64,000 bases of DNA from Nephrocerus scutellatus (taxonomy: Eukaryota; Arthropoda; Insecta; Diptera; Pipunculidae), in NCBI GenBank assembly GCA_947095585.1, contig OX352763.1, positions 61,723,016 through 61,787,015 on the forward strand. The letters are read 5' to 3'. Positions 21,038-32,283 of the stretch are shown here, piece after piece (position 1 is the first letter of the stretch; every line of letters begins with the position of its first letter). The position numbers were made by a program, and so were the translations under genes. The notes under the pieces are model-generated. The model saw only the letters and a list, made by a program, of their open reading frames with translations, was not told where the DNA came from and searched no databases.

Positions 21038-21441
21038 TTAGGTAGCTGGCACAAGTCCCAAGTATTATTGGACTTTAAAGAGTTTAGTTCGGTATTCATC
21101 GCAGCTTCCCATTTCTCGCTTTCGTCACAGTGTCTAGCTTCTTGAAACCATTTGTGTTCGCTGATGTCTCTGGTAGCTGCTGCCAACATAGCATATAGAC
21201 TGAGAGTACTGCGTACATCTTCAGTGTTTTTCGAAATTGAGCTTTCTTCCACTACGATCGTGCATGGAACCACTGAGAGTTCACTGTTAGCAACGTCGAA
21301 ATCAGTTTCAGCAACAGAAGTGTATGACGAATTCCTACTATCTACCGCCTCACTGAATTCTTTATCTGCTGAGTTGATCTCATTTTTGGAGATTACCTGA
21401 TTTCCACTCGGTTCTATCAATGTTACATCTCTACTGACGTG

Positions 21442-23212
21442 CTACAGGTGAGTAGGTTTCGTCGTAGTCATTGCCTCTGACTTGACATTTCGTTTTATTT
21501 TGTAGAACCATTTACTGTCTATCGCCTTTCGTCCATCAGGTAGCTGGCACAAGTCCCAAGTATTATTGGACTTCAAAGAGTTTAGTTCGGTATTCATCGC
21601 AGCTTCCCATTTCTCGCTTTCGTCACAGTGTCTAGCTTCTTGAAACCATTTGTGTTCGCTGATGTCTCTGGTAGCTGCTGCCAACATAGCATATAGACTG
21701 AGAGTACTGCGTACATCTTCAGTGTTTTTCGAAATTGAGCTTTCTTCCACTACGATCGTGCATGGAACCACTGAGAGTTCACTGTTAGCAACGTCGAAAT
21801 CAGTTTCAGCAACAAAAGTGTATGACGAATTCCTACTATCTACCGCCTCACTGAATTCTTTATCTGCTGAGTTGATCTCATTTTTGGAGATTACCTGATT
21901 TCCACTCGGTTCTATGAATGTTACATCTCTACTGACGATGATTTTTCTAGCCCTTGGGTCGTAAAGTTGATATGCCTTTGACTTCTCGCTGAATCCAACC
22001 ATGATACACTTACTAGCTTTTGCTGATAGCTTGTTGCGCTGTTTCACCTTCCATTCCACGACAAGGTATTCTGTTTGTCAGGTAGGCTGCTTTCGCTGCT
22101 GCTTCGCCCCAAAAACTACCGCTTAAGTTTCCATCAAATAGTATGCATCGGATCTTCTCTACGAGCGTACGATTCATTCGCTCTGCAACGCCATTCTGCT
22201 CCGTAGTGTGAGGCACCGTTCTTTGATGTAGTATGCCATGATTTGAAATGACTGTTTCGAACAATTTGTTGCAGTATTCCTTACCATTGTCTGTACGAAG
22301 TATTTTGATTTTGTAGCCTTGATGATTTTCAGCAAAAATTTTGAACCTTTTAAAAATATCAAAAACTTCATTTTTATGCTTCATCGGGTACAAAAACACT
22401 TTGCGACTGTAGTCGTCAATAAAGGTGACAAAACATTTAGCCCCTCCAAATGAACGCACTGGCATGTGTATTACTTCGAGAACACTTTTTGCATGGTTTT
22501 TGCTTGCTTTAAATGAAGAACAGGTCTGTTTAGCTTTGATGCATACCGCACATTTGATCTCCTTTTTGTTACTTCTCGAGAACGGTTATGGCTGTTTTTA
22601 CTTTGTTAAATTTTGATTCACATGCCTTTTTGTTACTTCTCGAGAACGGTTATGGCTGTTTTTACTTTGTTTAATTTTGATTCACATGGGTGTCCTAATC
22701 GACGATGCCAAATTTTTTCATTCATTGCTACTGATGCATTTTCTGCTGATGTACTTGCTGCTAATACAGTTTCTGCTGATGCCTTTTCTGCTCGGTCCAT
22801 TGAGCAGTTTAATTTGTACAAATCGTTAATAAGCGGTGCCGTTGCAATTAATGATTTGTTAGCATCAAAAAACTTGCAGCTTTCTTTGTCAAAAACCAAT
22901 GTCAAAGTCAAAGTGTTACCGCGCTTTGCCATCTGACTCACCGACATAAGATTTGCACAAATGTCTGGTATATGAAGAACGTTTTTCACAGTAACATCCT
23001 CATTTTGTGACATATAATTTGTGCCAATAGACATTTTTATATCACCTGCACATTTCACATTTAGATTAGAATTGTCGCCCACAATTATTTCTTTCTTCGA
23101 AGGCTTTAGGACATTTCTCAAACTAGCATCGCTCATTGTGATGTGAGCAGAAGCACCTGAGTCTATATACCACTCATGAGAAGGTTTTTCTTGAGCAAGA
23201 AATGAACACAAA

Positions 23213-23258
<46 letters not shown>

Positions 23259-23268
23259 CACCAATCAA
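21442..23268 (-). pseudogene. Copia integrase and protease, second tandem copy
   Basis: This repeats 18038-19864 exactly 3404 bp to the right, with the same protease, integrase core and frameshift. The partial linker at 20947-21420 is the truncated first segment of this copy and runs into unrelated sequence at 21038. Confidence 0.87.
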
Positions 23269-24441
23269 TTATGCAGATGTAATGTATTAACTAGCCACGT
23301 AATTGCAAACATTTAAAAATAAAAATTTGGGAGCCCCCTTATTCCGATCACGCCAAAACAAAAGTACAAAAAGTGTTCTCCATCGGAGATACATTTAATA
23401 TAATAATCAAACAAAAATGTTTGTGTCTAACGCTTTGTTTGTTTTTTTTTTTGACTGCAAGTGAAGACATGAGGAACAAAATCATTTGAAAATTGAATTG
23501 TTAATTTGTTGCCGTAAATTTTGTTGATATTTTTACCTTTTTCTAATTAAGCAATTTTAACTAAGATATAGAGCATAATTTACACAAATATTGATGGCAA
23601 AGATCAAATTGAAGTCGATCATAACTAATTATTGAGATCAGATTGAAAATTCTGAAGAACAATCGTCCCTAGGCACGACGGGCATTAAACTAGCACATAT
23701 ATAAAATTTGAAGAAAATCGGGTTAATTTTTTTAAAAAAAATGTTGGGGTCCTGCGAACCCTGGGCCCGGGGTCTCCAAAATTTTTACAAAAAGTTAAGC
23801 GCAACTCAAATTTGAATAGAAAGTGTTGTCTCCGGAAATACACATGTGTGCAAAATTTCAATAGGGTGGGCTAATAAGCCCTTTATTAAAATTGAGAATT
23901 AAATCGGAGAAATGTGATTTACAATATGTATATCACATTCCTCACGTTTGTAGCCGGTTTCAAATTGTAATCTCGGAATTCTCCCCGATTCATTGAAAAA
24001 AAGAGCACGGTAGGCTGTGTCGAAGACACGGCCGTGGGTTTTGAGCGTGACAACGTCTGTCCGGGACGAAAGAAAAGAAACCAAGGATATTGTTGTCTGT
24101 GGGACATAAACACGGACGGATATATTAAAAAAAATTTCTATACTAAATACAAGTCCTACGACTTGCACCGTAGCTCATCACATACATCATCATCACATCA
24201 CATCACATTATATATAAATTATTTATAAGCGAATTTTAATGTTCATAACCACTAACTGTGAAGTTGCTGCATATTGCATATTACTGCCCAAACACAGTAA
24301 TACAGCTTTCGGTTTCAACTCATAAAAAATTTTAGTAGTTTTAAATTAAATTAGAAGAGAAAAGTAGTGAGCAGTGCTGCCCATGCTTCGAAATGGTATG
24401 GTAAGAATGTCGCTTTGAAACATGCAGGCCAATAATTTCTC

Positions 24442-24622
24442 ATTAAATTTCTTTTGCATTGTTCTCTTATTTCTGTAATTGATCGAATAGTTATTTTGAA
24501 CCGATGCTTAGTGCCATGTTACAATGGTCGATGGTAGATTCGTTGTTCAGTGGCAGACATCCAACTTACGATCGAACATCAAACCAGCAATCGAACTTCA
24601 CTATAGTTACTGTATACATGAT
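24442..24622. other. Short spacer between copia duplication and gypsy G2
   Basis: No feature recognised. Confidence 0.4.
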
Positions 24623-24952
24623 TGTAGTGTTCTACAAATTTGTTTAAATAAAAACACAGCGCACCACTTGTTAATTCAAATATAAAGGTAATTTAATTCC
24701 AAAAAACAATTTAAACGCAAGTAAAATAAATGAAAATTATAAGGTCCGGTCACAGGATGTCCGCCCGTCTTCGTTGACACAATCAGACTGGTTTTCTTTC
24801 TGTCTCGTACGTCGTATGTTCGTCTTCGCCCTATGTTATTCTTTGTGTACATGTTGTCATCGGCTTTGTTGTCTGTCGTCTTGTCTCACATGTGTTTTGT
24901 GCAATGGTCCGTTATTATGTCTGCTGTCTGCGTCTCGTCATGCATTCCTACA
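24623..24952 (-). repeat. 3' LTR of gypsy G2
   Basis: 330 bp, tgtagtgttctaca at the left and catgcattcctaca at the right. It aligns to 27424-27754 with scattered differences. Confidence 0.87.
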
Positions 24953-24970
24953 TTCGGCCAGCCTGATCAT

Positions 24971-25674
24971 TCATTCGGCCTCGAATGATGTAGTCCAGCG
25001 CTTCATACCATCGGCAGCGGCTGTGGTACGCCGCGGCCCATCGTGATCTCCAACTTTCTCCACCTCATAGCTCCAGCAAACCCTGGGTCTTCTTAACAGA
25101 AAAGTGTCCTTCTTTGTGTACCATACAAATAGTACATGAGAATGGTATATTTCCTCCTGTAGACTCGTCTTGTGACTCATAAACTGCACCGGGTGAAACT
25201 CCTGGTCGTCGTTGTCTTTTTGTAGCAGCACCGCTCCGTATCCATATTTACTCGCGTCTGTGTGGATTTCAGTTAGGCCCAAGAATCCTTCGGCACTGGA
25301 TAATTTCGTACCGCTTTGGTTTTTTCTTCAGATGGTCTAATTGTTCCCTTCTTGCTGATGTATCCCAAAAAATCAATTTGCTGCTGTAGGAAGCGACACT
25401 TCGACCAATTCAACTCGAGTCCATTCTTACTTGCCACTTCCAACACTCGTTCCAATTGGCTGATTGCCTCTTCATGACTGACAGCTGGAATGATTACATC
25501 ATCCATGTAGACTTGAACCACGCCTTCGTTGATCAATGATTTCAATGCCGTCATGATAAACCTTGTAAACACAGCCGGTGAATTGCATATGCCGAAAGGA
25601 ACCTTTAAGAATTCGTACTGTCTATTTTGTACAATGAACGAAGTGTATTTTCTGGAATCCTTTTCCACTGGCAC
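24971..25674 (-). pseudogene. Reverse transcriptase C-terminal half and RNase H stub of G2
   Basis: 25674-25273 contains YEFLKVPFGICNSPAVF, VYMDDVIIP (the YxDD catalytic motif), LNWSKCRF and IDFLGYI. It then jumps to an RNase H start, EIHTDASKYGYGAVL, so the connection domain is deleted. After FLLRR in the RNase H the sequence becomes unrelated, showing a second deletion that removed integrase. Confidence 0.85.
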
Positions 25675-26036
25675 ATCCGTTCACTAAATCGAGCGTTGTG
25701 AAAACTGAGGCTTGCTGTAGTTGCTCCACCACGTCGTCTATTAGTGGCATAGGGAAGTGATTTTTAATCATTTTTGCATTGATCCTACGGAAGTCACAGC
25801 ACATTCTTTTTTCTCCGTTCTTTTTTCGTAACTAGTACGACAGGTGATGCGAATTCGGACCTACTCTCCTGGATTATCCCTTTTCTCAGCCATTTAGCAA
25901 CCTGTCTCTCGATTTCTTCTTTCTCCTCTGGTGATGTTCTTCTCGCTCTTTCGTAAAGTGGTGTCTCGTCCTTCAAAATTATCTTCATGGTGATGGGTGA
26001 TGACTCTTCATCCTTCGGCTCATAACTCTCGATCAT
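25622..26036 (-). pseudogene. Reverse transcriptase N-terminal half of G2
   Basis: Frames at 26036-25794 and 25804-25622 carry EEIERQVAKWLRKGIIQES, FASPVVLVTKK, then CCDFRRINAKMI and FTTLDLVNG, the fingers and first palm motif of gypsy reverse transcriptase. They are separated by a frameshift in an A/T run near 25800. A second shift leads into the YMDD half. Confidence 0.85.
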
Positions 26037-26059
26037 TGTTGTGATCCTTCTCCGATATT

Positions 26060-26725
26060 CTACAGGTAAATGACATAAACTGCAGGCGTGGAATCGTCCT
26101 CATTCCCCGCCAAAACACACATAGCTCCAAACACGCTGTGAAGTTCTTCAATAGAGTCAATACTACGTCTGTCTGATGATCTTCGGGTTGACTGTCGCAT
26201 TGGGACATCTTCCCGCTGCCTGCCTTCAGCCCAAGACACACCCTTCTTCTTCTTCTTCTCGACTTGTGTCCATTGTTTACCTCTGCTAACTTCTTCTAGA
26301 TTATCTAAATCCAGCTTCTTCTTCTGAGCCCTGCTTTCACCTGAACCCACTGGCCTAACTGGCCTATTCGATGCCTCCTCTTGCACAGTTTCATTGTCTC
26401 TTCGTCTAAATTGTACGTCGTTATCCTTGATTATGACCGATGCTTGACGTATCACATCCACTCCGATGACCATTGAGAACAACATATCGCGTTCACGCAC
26501 CACATGTAGCCTTACTTCAAATTCGATGTCATCTACAGTGAACACTGTATCAAAGTACCCAAGCGTCTTTACATCATTGTTTCCTAAACCATTTAATACT
26601 TTTGAGTCTTCTACCAACTTCACATCCGGGAAATGCAGCAACATCTCATGACGTAGTAACGACAAATCGCAGCCCGTATCCACTAATGCTATTATTTTCT
26701 TGCCACTCACAACCACATCCTTCAA
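26060..26725 (-). pseudogene. Protease region of G2
   Basis: ALVDTGCDLSLLR gives the DTG active site of a retroviral-type aspartic protease. It is followed by a beta-rich segment ending MVIGVDVIRQ, then a low-complexity basic linker with KKKKKG. It lies between gag and reverse transcriptase. The frame stays open but ends before the reverse transcriptase frame. Confidence 0.8.
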
Positions 26726-26792
26726 GAGATGATTTGTCTTCTAGCCAAAATGTGCTTTGGGCTTCGGCTCTTCTTTCGGTGACTTCTTGCAT

Positions 26793-27212
26793 TCAAATGA
26801 TCGATGTCCCATTGTCCCCATTGTGGACATGTTCTTGACAAATGATGAGAATCTCCGCACTTGAAACATTTCCTCTGTCCTTCTCTGGTTTCTGCTGGTT
26901 CGAACTTGGCAAATGAAGCTGCCGATGAAAATTTTCTACTGACTGTTGTTTTACGCGTTCGTACACTTTGATTTTCTTCTTCAATTCCTCTACTGTCGTT
27001 GCTTCATAGAGTACAATTTTATTTACCTTATCGTCCTTAAGGCCGGCTATAAAATATTCAATCAACGATGACTCGTCAATGTCGATTGGTTTAGCAATTT
27101 CAATCATCTTGAAAAGGTACTCACGTAACGTTTCACCTGGTTGTTTCCGTTGAATTCTCAGCTGACGATGAACTTCTGCTGAATTAACTTCGATTGTAAA
27201 TTCACTTATCAA
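26793..27212 (-). pseudogene. gag fragment of G2
   Basis: RQLRIQRKQPGETLREYLFK and SLIEYFIAGLKDDKVNK are typical of Ty3/gypsy capsid C-terminal regions. The zinc knuckle that should follow is not intact in this frame. The capsid N-terminus upstream is also missing, so gag is shortened. Confidence 0.8.
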
Positions 27213-27423
27213 CGCTTCCTTTAGAGATTTCCAGCATCGTATACGCTTTTCCCCCTGAACAAATAACTTTTTGATACACTATCCTCAATGTCCTTAAATT
27301 GAAATGTGCTTGGAGGCTCATGTACTCACATACTTTTAAATTAACTTATTTTAATTTTATTTAATTCGAGTGGAATTTAGTAATCGCGCACTCATATTAA
27401 TTTCGGTTGAGCCCCCAAAAATT

Positions 27424-27754
27424 TGTAGGGTTCTACAAATTTGTTTAAATAAAAACACAGCGCTTCACTTGTTAATTCAATTATAAAAGTAATTTAATTC
27501 CAAAAAACAATTTAAACGCAAGTAAAATAAATGAAAATTATAACGTCCGGTCACAGGATGTCCGCCCGTCTTCGTTGACACAATCAGACTGGTTTTCTTT
27601 CTGTCTCGTACGTCGTATGTTCGTCTTAACCCTATGTTATTCTTTGTGTACTTGTTGTCATCGGCTTTGTTGTCTGTCGTCTCGTCTGCACATGTGTTTT
27701 GTGCAACTGTCCTTTATTATGTCTGCTGTCTGCGTCTCGTCATGCATTCCTACA
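27424..27754 (-). repeat. 5' LTR of gypsy G2
   Basis: 331 bp, tgtagggttctaca to catgcattcctaca. Confidence 0.87.
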
Positions 27755-28404
27755 TGAGTAAGGATAAGATAAGCCAAAAGAAAAAGAAATACCAGCAACA
27801 ACAACGTCGCTTGCAACTTGTGAATGGCCTTGCCTCTTTTTTGTAACATTTGTATTTTTTTCTCTCACAAAGCAATGCAATGTTATGTTAAAAGAACAAA
27901 CAGAGCAGAGCACTGATAGAAAATGAACAGAAACTATACTATCACAACGGCTGCGGTTAAGAATTAAGTAGCTTCGCAGCTTGTGCTGCACAAAAAAATG
28001 GCAGGCCGTCGGTATGCACGAAATTGCGGCTACATTTTAAGCCGACTTACAGTCAGTCTGCTTGTAGGGCGACAATTTGACATTTACATTTTCCTATTTG
28101 CATCAAATTAAAGTGGCTGCTTAAACTGCGCAGTCGATTTTTCTTACTGCATTGGCTGAAAAGTGAATTTTTGACCAACATGCAGCATAAACTGCGAAAC
28201 GGCTGAATTCTTGACCGCAGCCTACTACTGCATATGTTTGTTTCGTTCTGCTCAAGCTATGAGCTTGATTGTATGTTATTGAAGCCACATACATGATCAT
28301 CAATCACATCACATACAACAGAATAAATAATTTATAAGCTGATATAAATGTTCATAAGAAATTCTTTGACGTTGTGGCCAATATTACGATTAAATTAAAA
28401 GGCA
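27755..28404. other. Spacer without recognised genes
   Basis: The short open frames are not supported. 28280-28350 resembles the cacatcac / ataatttataagc sequence at 20775-20830, a weak dispersed repeat. Confidence 0.45.
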
Positions 28405-28890
28405 CGAGTCGCTTGAGAAATTGCTTAGTTCTCGAAATTCCAGAACATAATGACCATATTCCAGAATTTCCATAGGAAGAAGTCTTATAGTCGCATTTTA
28501 GTCCTACATTTCGAATTTCATGCGAATCGCTTGAAAAATTACTTTGTTCCAGAAATTCCAGACCATAATGATCATATTTCAGAATTTCCATAGGAAGAAA
28601 TCTTATAGTCACATCTTAGTCCTATATTCTGAATTTCATGCGAATCGCTTGAAAAATTGCTTTGTTCCAGAAATTCCAGACCATAATGATCATATTTCAG
28701 AATTTCCATAGGAAGAAATCTTATAGTCGCATATTAGTCCTACATTTGAATTTCAAGCGAATCGCTTGAAAAATTGCTTTGTTCCAGAAATTCCATAATG
28801 ATCATATTCCAGAATTTCCATAGGAAGTAATCTTATAGCCGCATCTTAGTCCTACATTCCGAATTTCATGCGAATCGCTTTGGAAATGGA
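28405..28890. repeat. 118-bp tandem repeat, about four copies
   Basis: The anchor cgcttgaaaaattgctttgt recurs at 28410, 28528, 28646, 28763 and (variant) 28876, giving spacings of 118, 118, 117 and 113. Units include ccagaaattccagaccataa and ccataggaagaaatcttata. No coding sense. Confidence 0.9.
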
Positions 28891-29119
28891 TTAGTTCCCA
28901 AAGAACTGACTTTTAAAAGTGACTCACTTAAAAGTGTGATATTTAACAGTGATCACAATAGTGGGACATTTAACAGTGTCTCACTTAACAGTGGGACATT
29001 TAGCGTTTTACTTTTTGAACATGCACCCCCTTATACCTTGTAGTGAGACGTTGTCACGTCAAAAGCAATACGGAAAAACGATCACGAAACTAAAACGACC
29101 CGAGTCCAAATGCTTTAAT

Positions 29120-29293
29120 GAATGACAAACGTTCCGAGAGTAATAATAATAAGCTTTTCAATTCGCCGTTCGAATCCGGCCTTAAATCGTAGGTTCCTTC
29201 CATTTGTGTCCAAAAATATACATGCACAACACAAATGGTCGCGAGAAGCTACCCCTTGGACCGCAACGATCTGTCGCGCCGAATATTATTATA
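29120..29293 (+). mobile_element. SINE body, 5'-truncated copy
   Basis: aatgacaaacgttccgagag to gtctgtcgcgccgaatatta matches 790-965 of the full SINE. The tRNA-like head is absent. Confidence 0.8.
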
Positions 29294-29299
29294 TATTAC

Positions 29300-29497
29300 T
29301 AGCTGTTCCCGGGAGCTTTGCTACCCGCACACATGAACCACCGGGGTGACGGGAGTACTTTAGCCTATAACTTTCATTCACCTGCCAATAACTTACGTTG
29401 ACATTTTTTTAAAAATACGTATGTAAATCTCATGTTAAAACTTTATATTTCTCCCCTTCCATCTATACCTATAACTTTCCTCTACCTGCCAATAATA
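29300..29497. mobile_element. Family Z copy, left part (split by mariner)
   Basis: It starts ctagctgttcccgggagctt, a family Z-type end. It continues after the mariner insertion at 30802 with blocks cagcgccacctaacgggtcc and cagcgccatctatcaggtcc up to about 31330. Confidence 0.55.
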
Positions 29498-30801
29498 ACG
29501 GGTGTTTTTTTAAGAGGTTGCCGATTTTTTTTTTGAATAAAACACATATAAAATTATGAAATGACCAAAATTTTTTTTTATTTGGTAGATAATTTTTTGG
29601 CATTTAACATTTAAACACAATTTCTGGCATATGGCTACCACGACTATTTTTCACAAATGTCATTCTGGAGGTCCAATTTTCCAGCACTTTTTCAAGCATT
29701 TGAGGGCGTATGTCAGCAATGACACGTTGAATATTGGTTTCCAAAGCGTCAATCGATTGAGGTTTATCCACATAAACCAATGACTTCACGTATCCCCACA
29801 AAAAGTAATCGAGTGGCGTCAAATCGCACGAACGCGGAGGCCAATTCACCGGACCATTTCTCGAAATAATGTTGTCGTTGAAAGTTTCTTTCAATAAGTC
29901 GATTGTTTCACGTGCTGTATGGCAAGTGGCACCATCTTGTTGAAACCACATTTCATCCATATCCATATCTTCAAGATTTGACAACAAAAACTCATTTAAC
30001 ATGGTTCTGTATCGATTTCCATTCACGGTAACGCGTCGTCCTTCCTCATTTTTAAAGAAATATGGACCGATGATCCCACCAGCCCATAGACCGCACCAAA
30101 CAGTACATTTATCAGGATGCATTGGTAATTCTTGAACGGCGTGTGGATTATCTTTGCTCCAAATGCGACAATTTTGTTTGTTGACGTATCCATTTAACAA
30201 AAAATGCGCCTCATCACTGAAGAGAATTTTACGGTAAAAAAATGGATCTTCGTTCAATTGATTTAACGACCAATCACTGAATTCACGGCGCAAACGATGG
30301 TCGTGTGGCTTTAATTCTTGCACCAATTGAATTTTGTATGGCACCAAACCCAAATCTTTACGTAAAATTTTCCATAAAGTCGATGGACAAAGTCCAATTT
30401 GCTGAGCACGACGACGAATCGATAAATTGTCGTTTTCTTCGACACTGGCCTCAACGACAGCAATATTTTCTTCTGTACGAACTCTTCTCATTCTTGTCGG
30501 TGGCTTGGCATCCAAAAGAGTGAATGTAGACCGAAATTTGGTAATTACGTTCTTTATGGTGGTCTCTGACGGACGATTATGTGCACCATAAAATTCACGA
30601 AGTGCTCTATAAACATTTTTAATTGAACACTGATTTTGAAAATAAATTTCCACGATTTGAAAACGTTGTTCTGGAGTTAACCTATTCATAATGATTTGCC
30701 AAACAATACTGAGTAGAAATGCCACTTTGAGCTGTCAAAACAACTGTCATAAAATAAAACGACATCTATCGGAAAAACAAACCTCCTAAAAAAACACCCG
30801 T
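29498..30801 (-). mobile_element. Mariner/Tc1-superfamily transposon, apparently complete
   Basis: The left end acgggtgtttttttaagagg and the inverted right end ending taaaaaaacacccgt are terminal repeats. Each is flanked by TA (29496-29497 and 30802-30803), the superfamily target duplication. The 1304-bp element contains one long transposase frame and little else. Confidence 0.93.
29604..30725 (-). CDS. Mariner-type DDD transposase, open frame
   Basis: 373 codons with no stop or frameshift. The methionine at codon 13 (30689), followed by NRLTPEQRFQIVEIYF, is the more likely start since homologous proteins begin there. Residues 13-125 form paired helix-turn-helix DNA-binding domains. The catalytic core has D171 in ILFSDEAHF, D264 in WFQQDGATCHTA and D301 in PRSCDLTPLDYFLWG, with 36 residues between the last two. 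It would excise and insert DNA at TA in the nucleus. It fills most of the transposon, and its integrity suggests recent activity. The exact subfamily is not assigned. Confidence 0.92.
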   Translation of the reverse strand: MAFLLSIVWQIIMNRLTPEQRFQIVEIYFQNQCSIKNVYRALREFYGAHNRPSETTIKNVITKFRSTFTLLDAKPPTRMRRVRTEENIAVVEASVEENDNLSIRRRAQQIGLCPSTLWKILRKDLGLVPYKIQLVQELKPHDHRLRREFSDWSLNQLNEDPFFYRKILFSDEAHFLLNGYVNKQNCRIWSKDNPHAVQELPMHPDKCTVWCGLWAGGIIGPYFFKNEEGRRVTVNGNRYRTMLNEFLLSNLEDMDMDEMWFQQDGATCHTARETIDLLKETFNDNIISRNGPVNWPPRSCDLTPLDYFLWGYVKSLVYVDKPQSIDALETNIQRVIADIRPQMLEKVLENWTSRMTFVKNSRGSHMPEIVFKC

Positions 30802-31433
30802 TATATCTTAAAAATTTCATAAAATTCAGTTTAAAAATGTGGCTGATCATTCCCGTTGTGTAAAATAAAATAACTACTAATCAAACAAATGCAGTTTTCG
30901 TGACTCATGTGTATAATATAAAAACAGTTATTTTGTGTAATAACGTTTTTTTACGATTAATTATAAATTTTATTTTTAATTTGGCGTCCTACGATGTATT
31001 CTTGCGCGTGTTGTAATGAAACTAAATAAATGTCAAAAATAGCGGTTTTACCACCTCTACTATCTTGAAAACAGCGCCACCTAACGGGTCCAAATTTAAC
31101 AAAAACCCAAATAGCAACGAAACAAACGTATAGTTTAAATTTTAAGTTCCTAATATGCTTCGTTACTAAGAAACAGAAAAACCGTTATATCTTGGAAACA
31201 GCGCCATCTATCAGGTCCAAATTTCACAAAAACCCAAATATCAATGAAACAAACCTTTGGTTAAAATCTGAAGTTCCTAAGATGCTTCTTTGCTGTTTCA
31301 CAGTGCCACTTAGAGAGTTCAAACAAAAACCCAAACCGCTAAAATCCTAATCTATGGTGAAAATTTCAGCTTCCTGCGATGTCTGGTTCCTGAGAAAGGC
31401 AATATCAAAAAATACAGACACCATTTTTAAATT

Positions 31434-32165
31434 CTCTATATTAACTTCGCGTGGCTGGCTGGGTGGCTGGCTGATCAGATTTTATGATCAAATTTTTAAC
31501 CCACTTCCCATGGCCCGATTTTATTGAAATTTTGCACACATGTATATTTCCGGTGACAATACTTTCTATTCTATTTAAGGCCCCTCGGACCTCGGGGTCG
31601 GGGGGCTCCCATAGAAAATTTTTAAAAAATTTACCCGATTTTCTTCAAATTTTATACGCATATGTATCTTTGATGGACAACACTTTCTTGGTTTTCTTAG
31701 TGGAGAGAGAGAGAAATCTTAGCTCACGCACAAATGAACCCAGAAAATGAAACGAGACATAAATGTTTTATGCTTAATTCAACTTACTTATTTACTGAAT
31801 TGTATTTTTATTGGTGTCGTTTTTTGTTGTCGATATCAACTTACAGATAGAACAACAAGTTTTCACAATATTCTGTCATTTGGCGTTTTCATAAATTAGT
31901 TCAGAGCAGTCAAAGAGTTCTCAAGAAAAATGCTCGTGTTTCTTATTTGCTCAGAGTATGAGCGTGCTCTAAGTGCTCAGAATAAAATGATCTGAGCATT
32001 TTCATATTTGACATCTGATGTCAAATGTCTCTTTCGATTATTTTCTCCTACAATAAAAAAATATAAAAAATGACCCAGGATCTAGAGGCTCCCATAAAAA
32101 TTTCTGCGATTAGAGAATTTAGATGAACAATTTTAATTTTTATGGGTTGTTTTTTTATATATTAG
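31434..32165 (-). mobile_element. Family X element, one orientation
   Basis: It runs from attctctatattaacttcgc through the gcccgattttattgaaattt / cacatgtatatttccgg / cggggtcggggggctccc units to tttttatgggttgttttttt. The copy at 42926-43953 is the same element inverted, including a ~330-bp segment ending tgctcagaat...gatctgagc. Confidence 0.75.
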
Positions 32166-32283
32166 ATTATTTTATTTGGGACTTACAGACGAGCAAAACA
32201 ATGAAGAATGATTATGATGTGAAAATGAACAAAGAGAAAGAACACAGAAACTTTTGATGTTTATCGTAGAGAAGCTGCATTAA

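Larger units (their letters stand above)
17634..24441. repeat. 3404-bp direct tandem duplication
   Basis: 17634-21037 and 21038-24441 appear identical wherever compared. The repeat includes copia integrase and protease, the 42-T run and a family X fragment. Every paired open frame is offset by exactly 3404 on both sides of the homopolymer. The junction reads ...atttctc|ttaggtagc. Confidence 0.93.
24623..27754 (-). mobile_element. Ty3/gypsy element G2, minus strand, integrase deleted
   Basis: Two ~330-bp LTRs with TGTAG/CTACA ends flank gag, protease, reverse transcriptase and a stub of RNase H. Integrase and the polypurine tract are missing next to the left LTR. The flanks tgat (left) and tgag (right) do not form a clean target duplication. 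Downstream of the right-hand (5') LTR the leader TTGGGGGCTCAACCG is a likely primer-binding site. Confidence 0.87.

Noticed and set aside
28405..28890. CRISPR-like array
   Set aside because: Units are contiguous 118-bp tandem repeats with no unique spacers; the host is eukaryotic.
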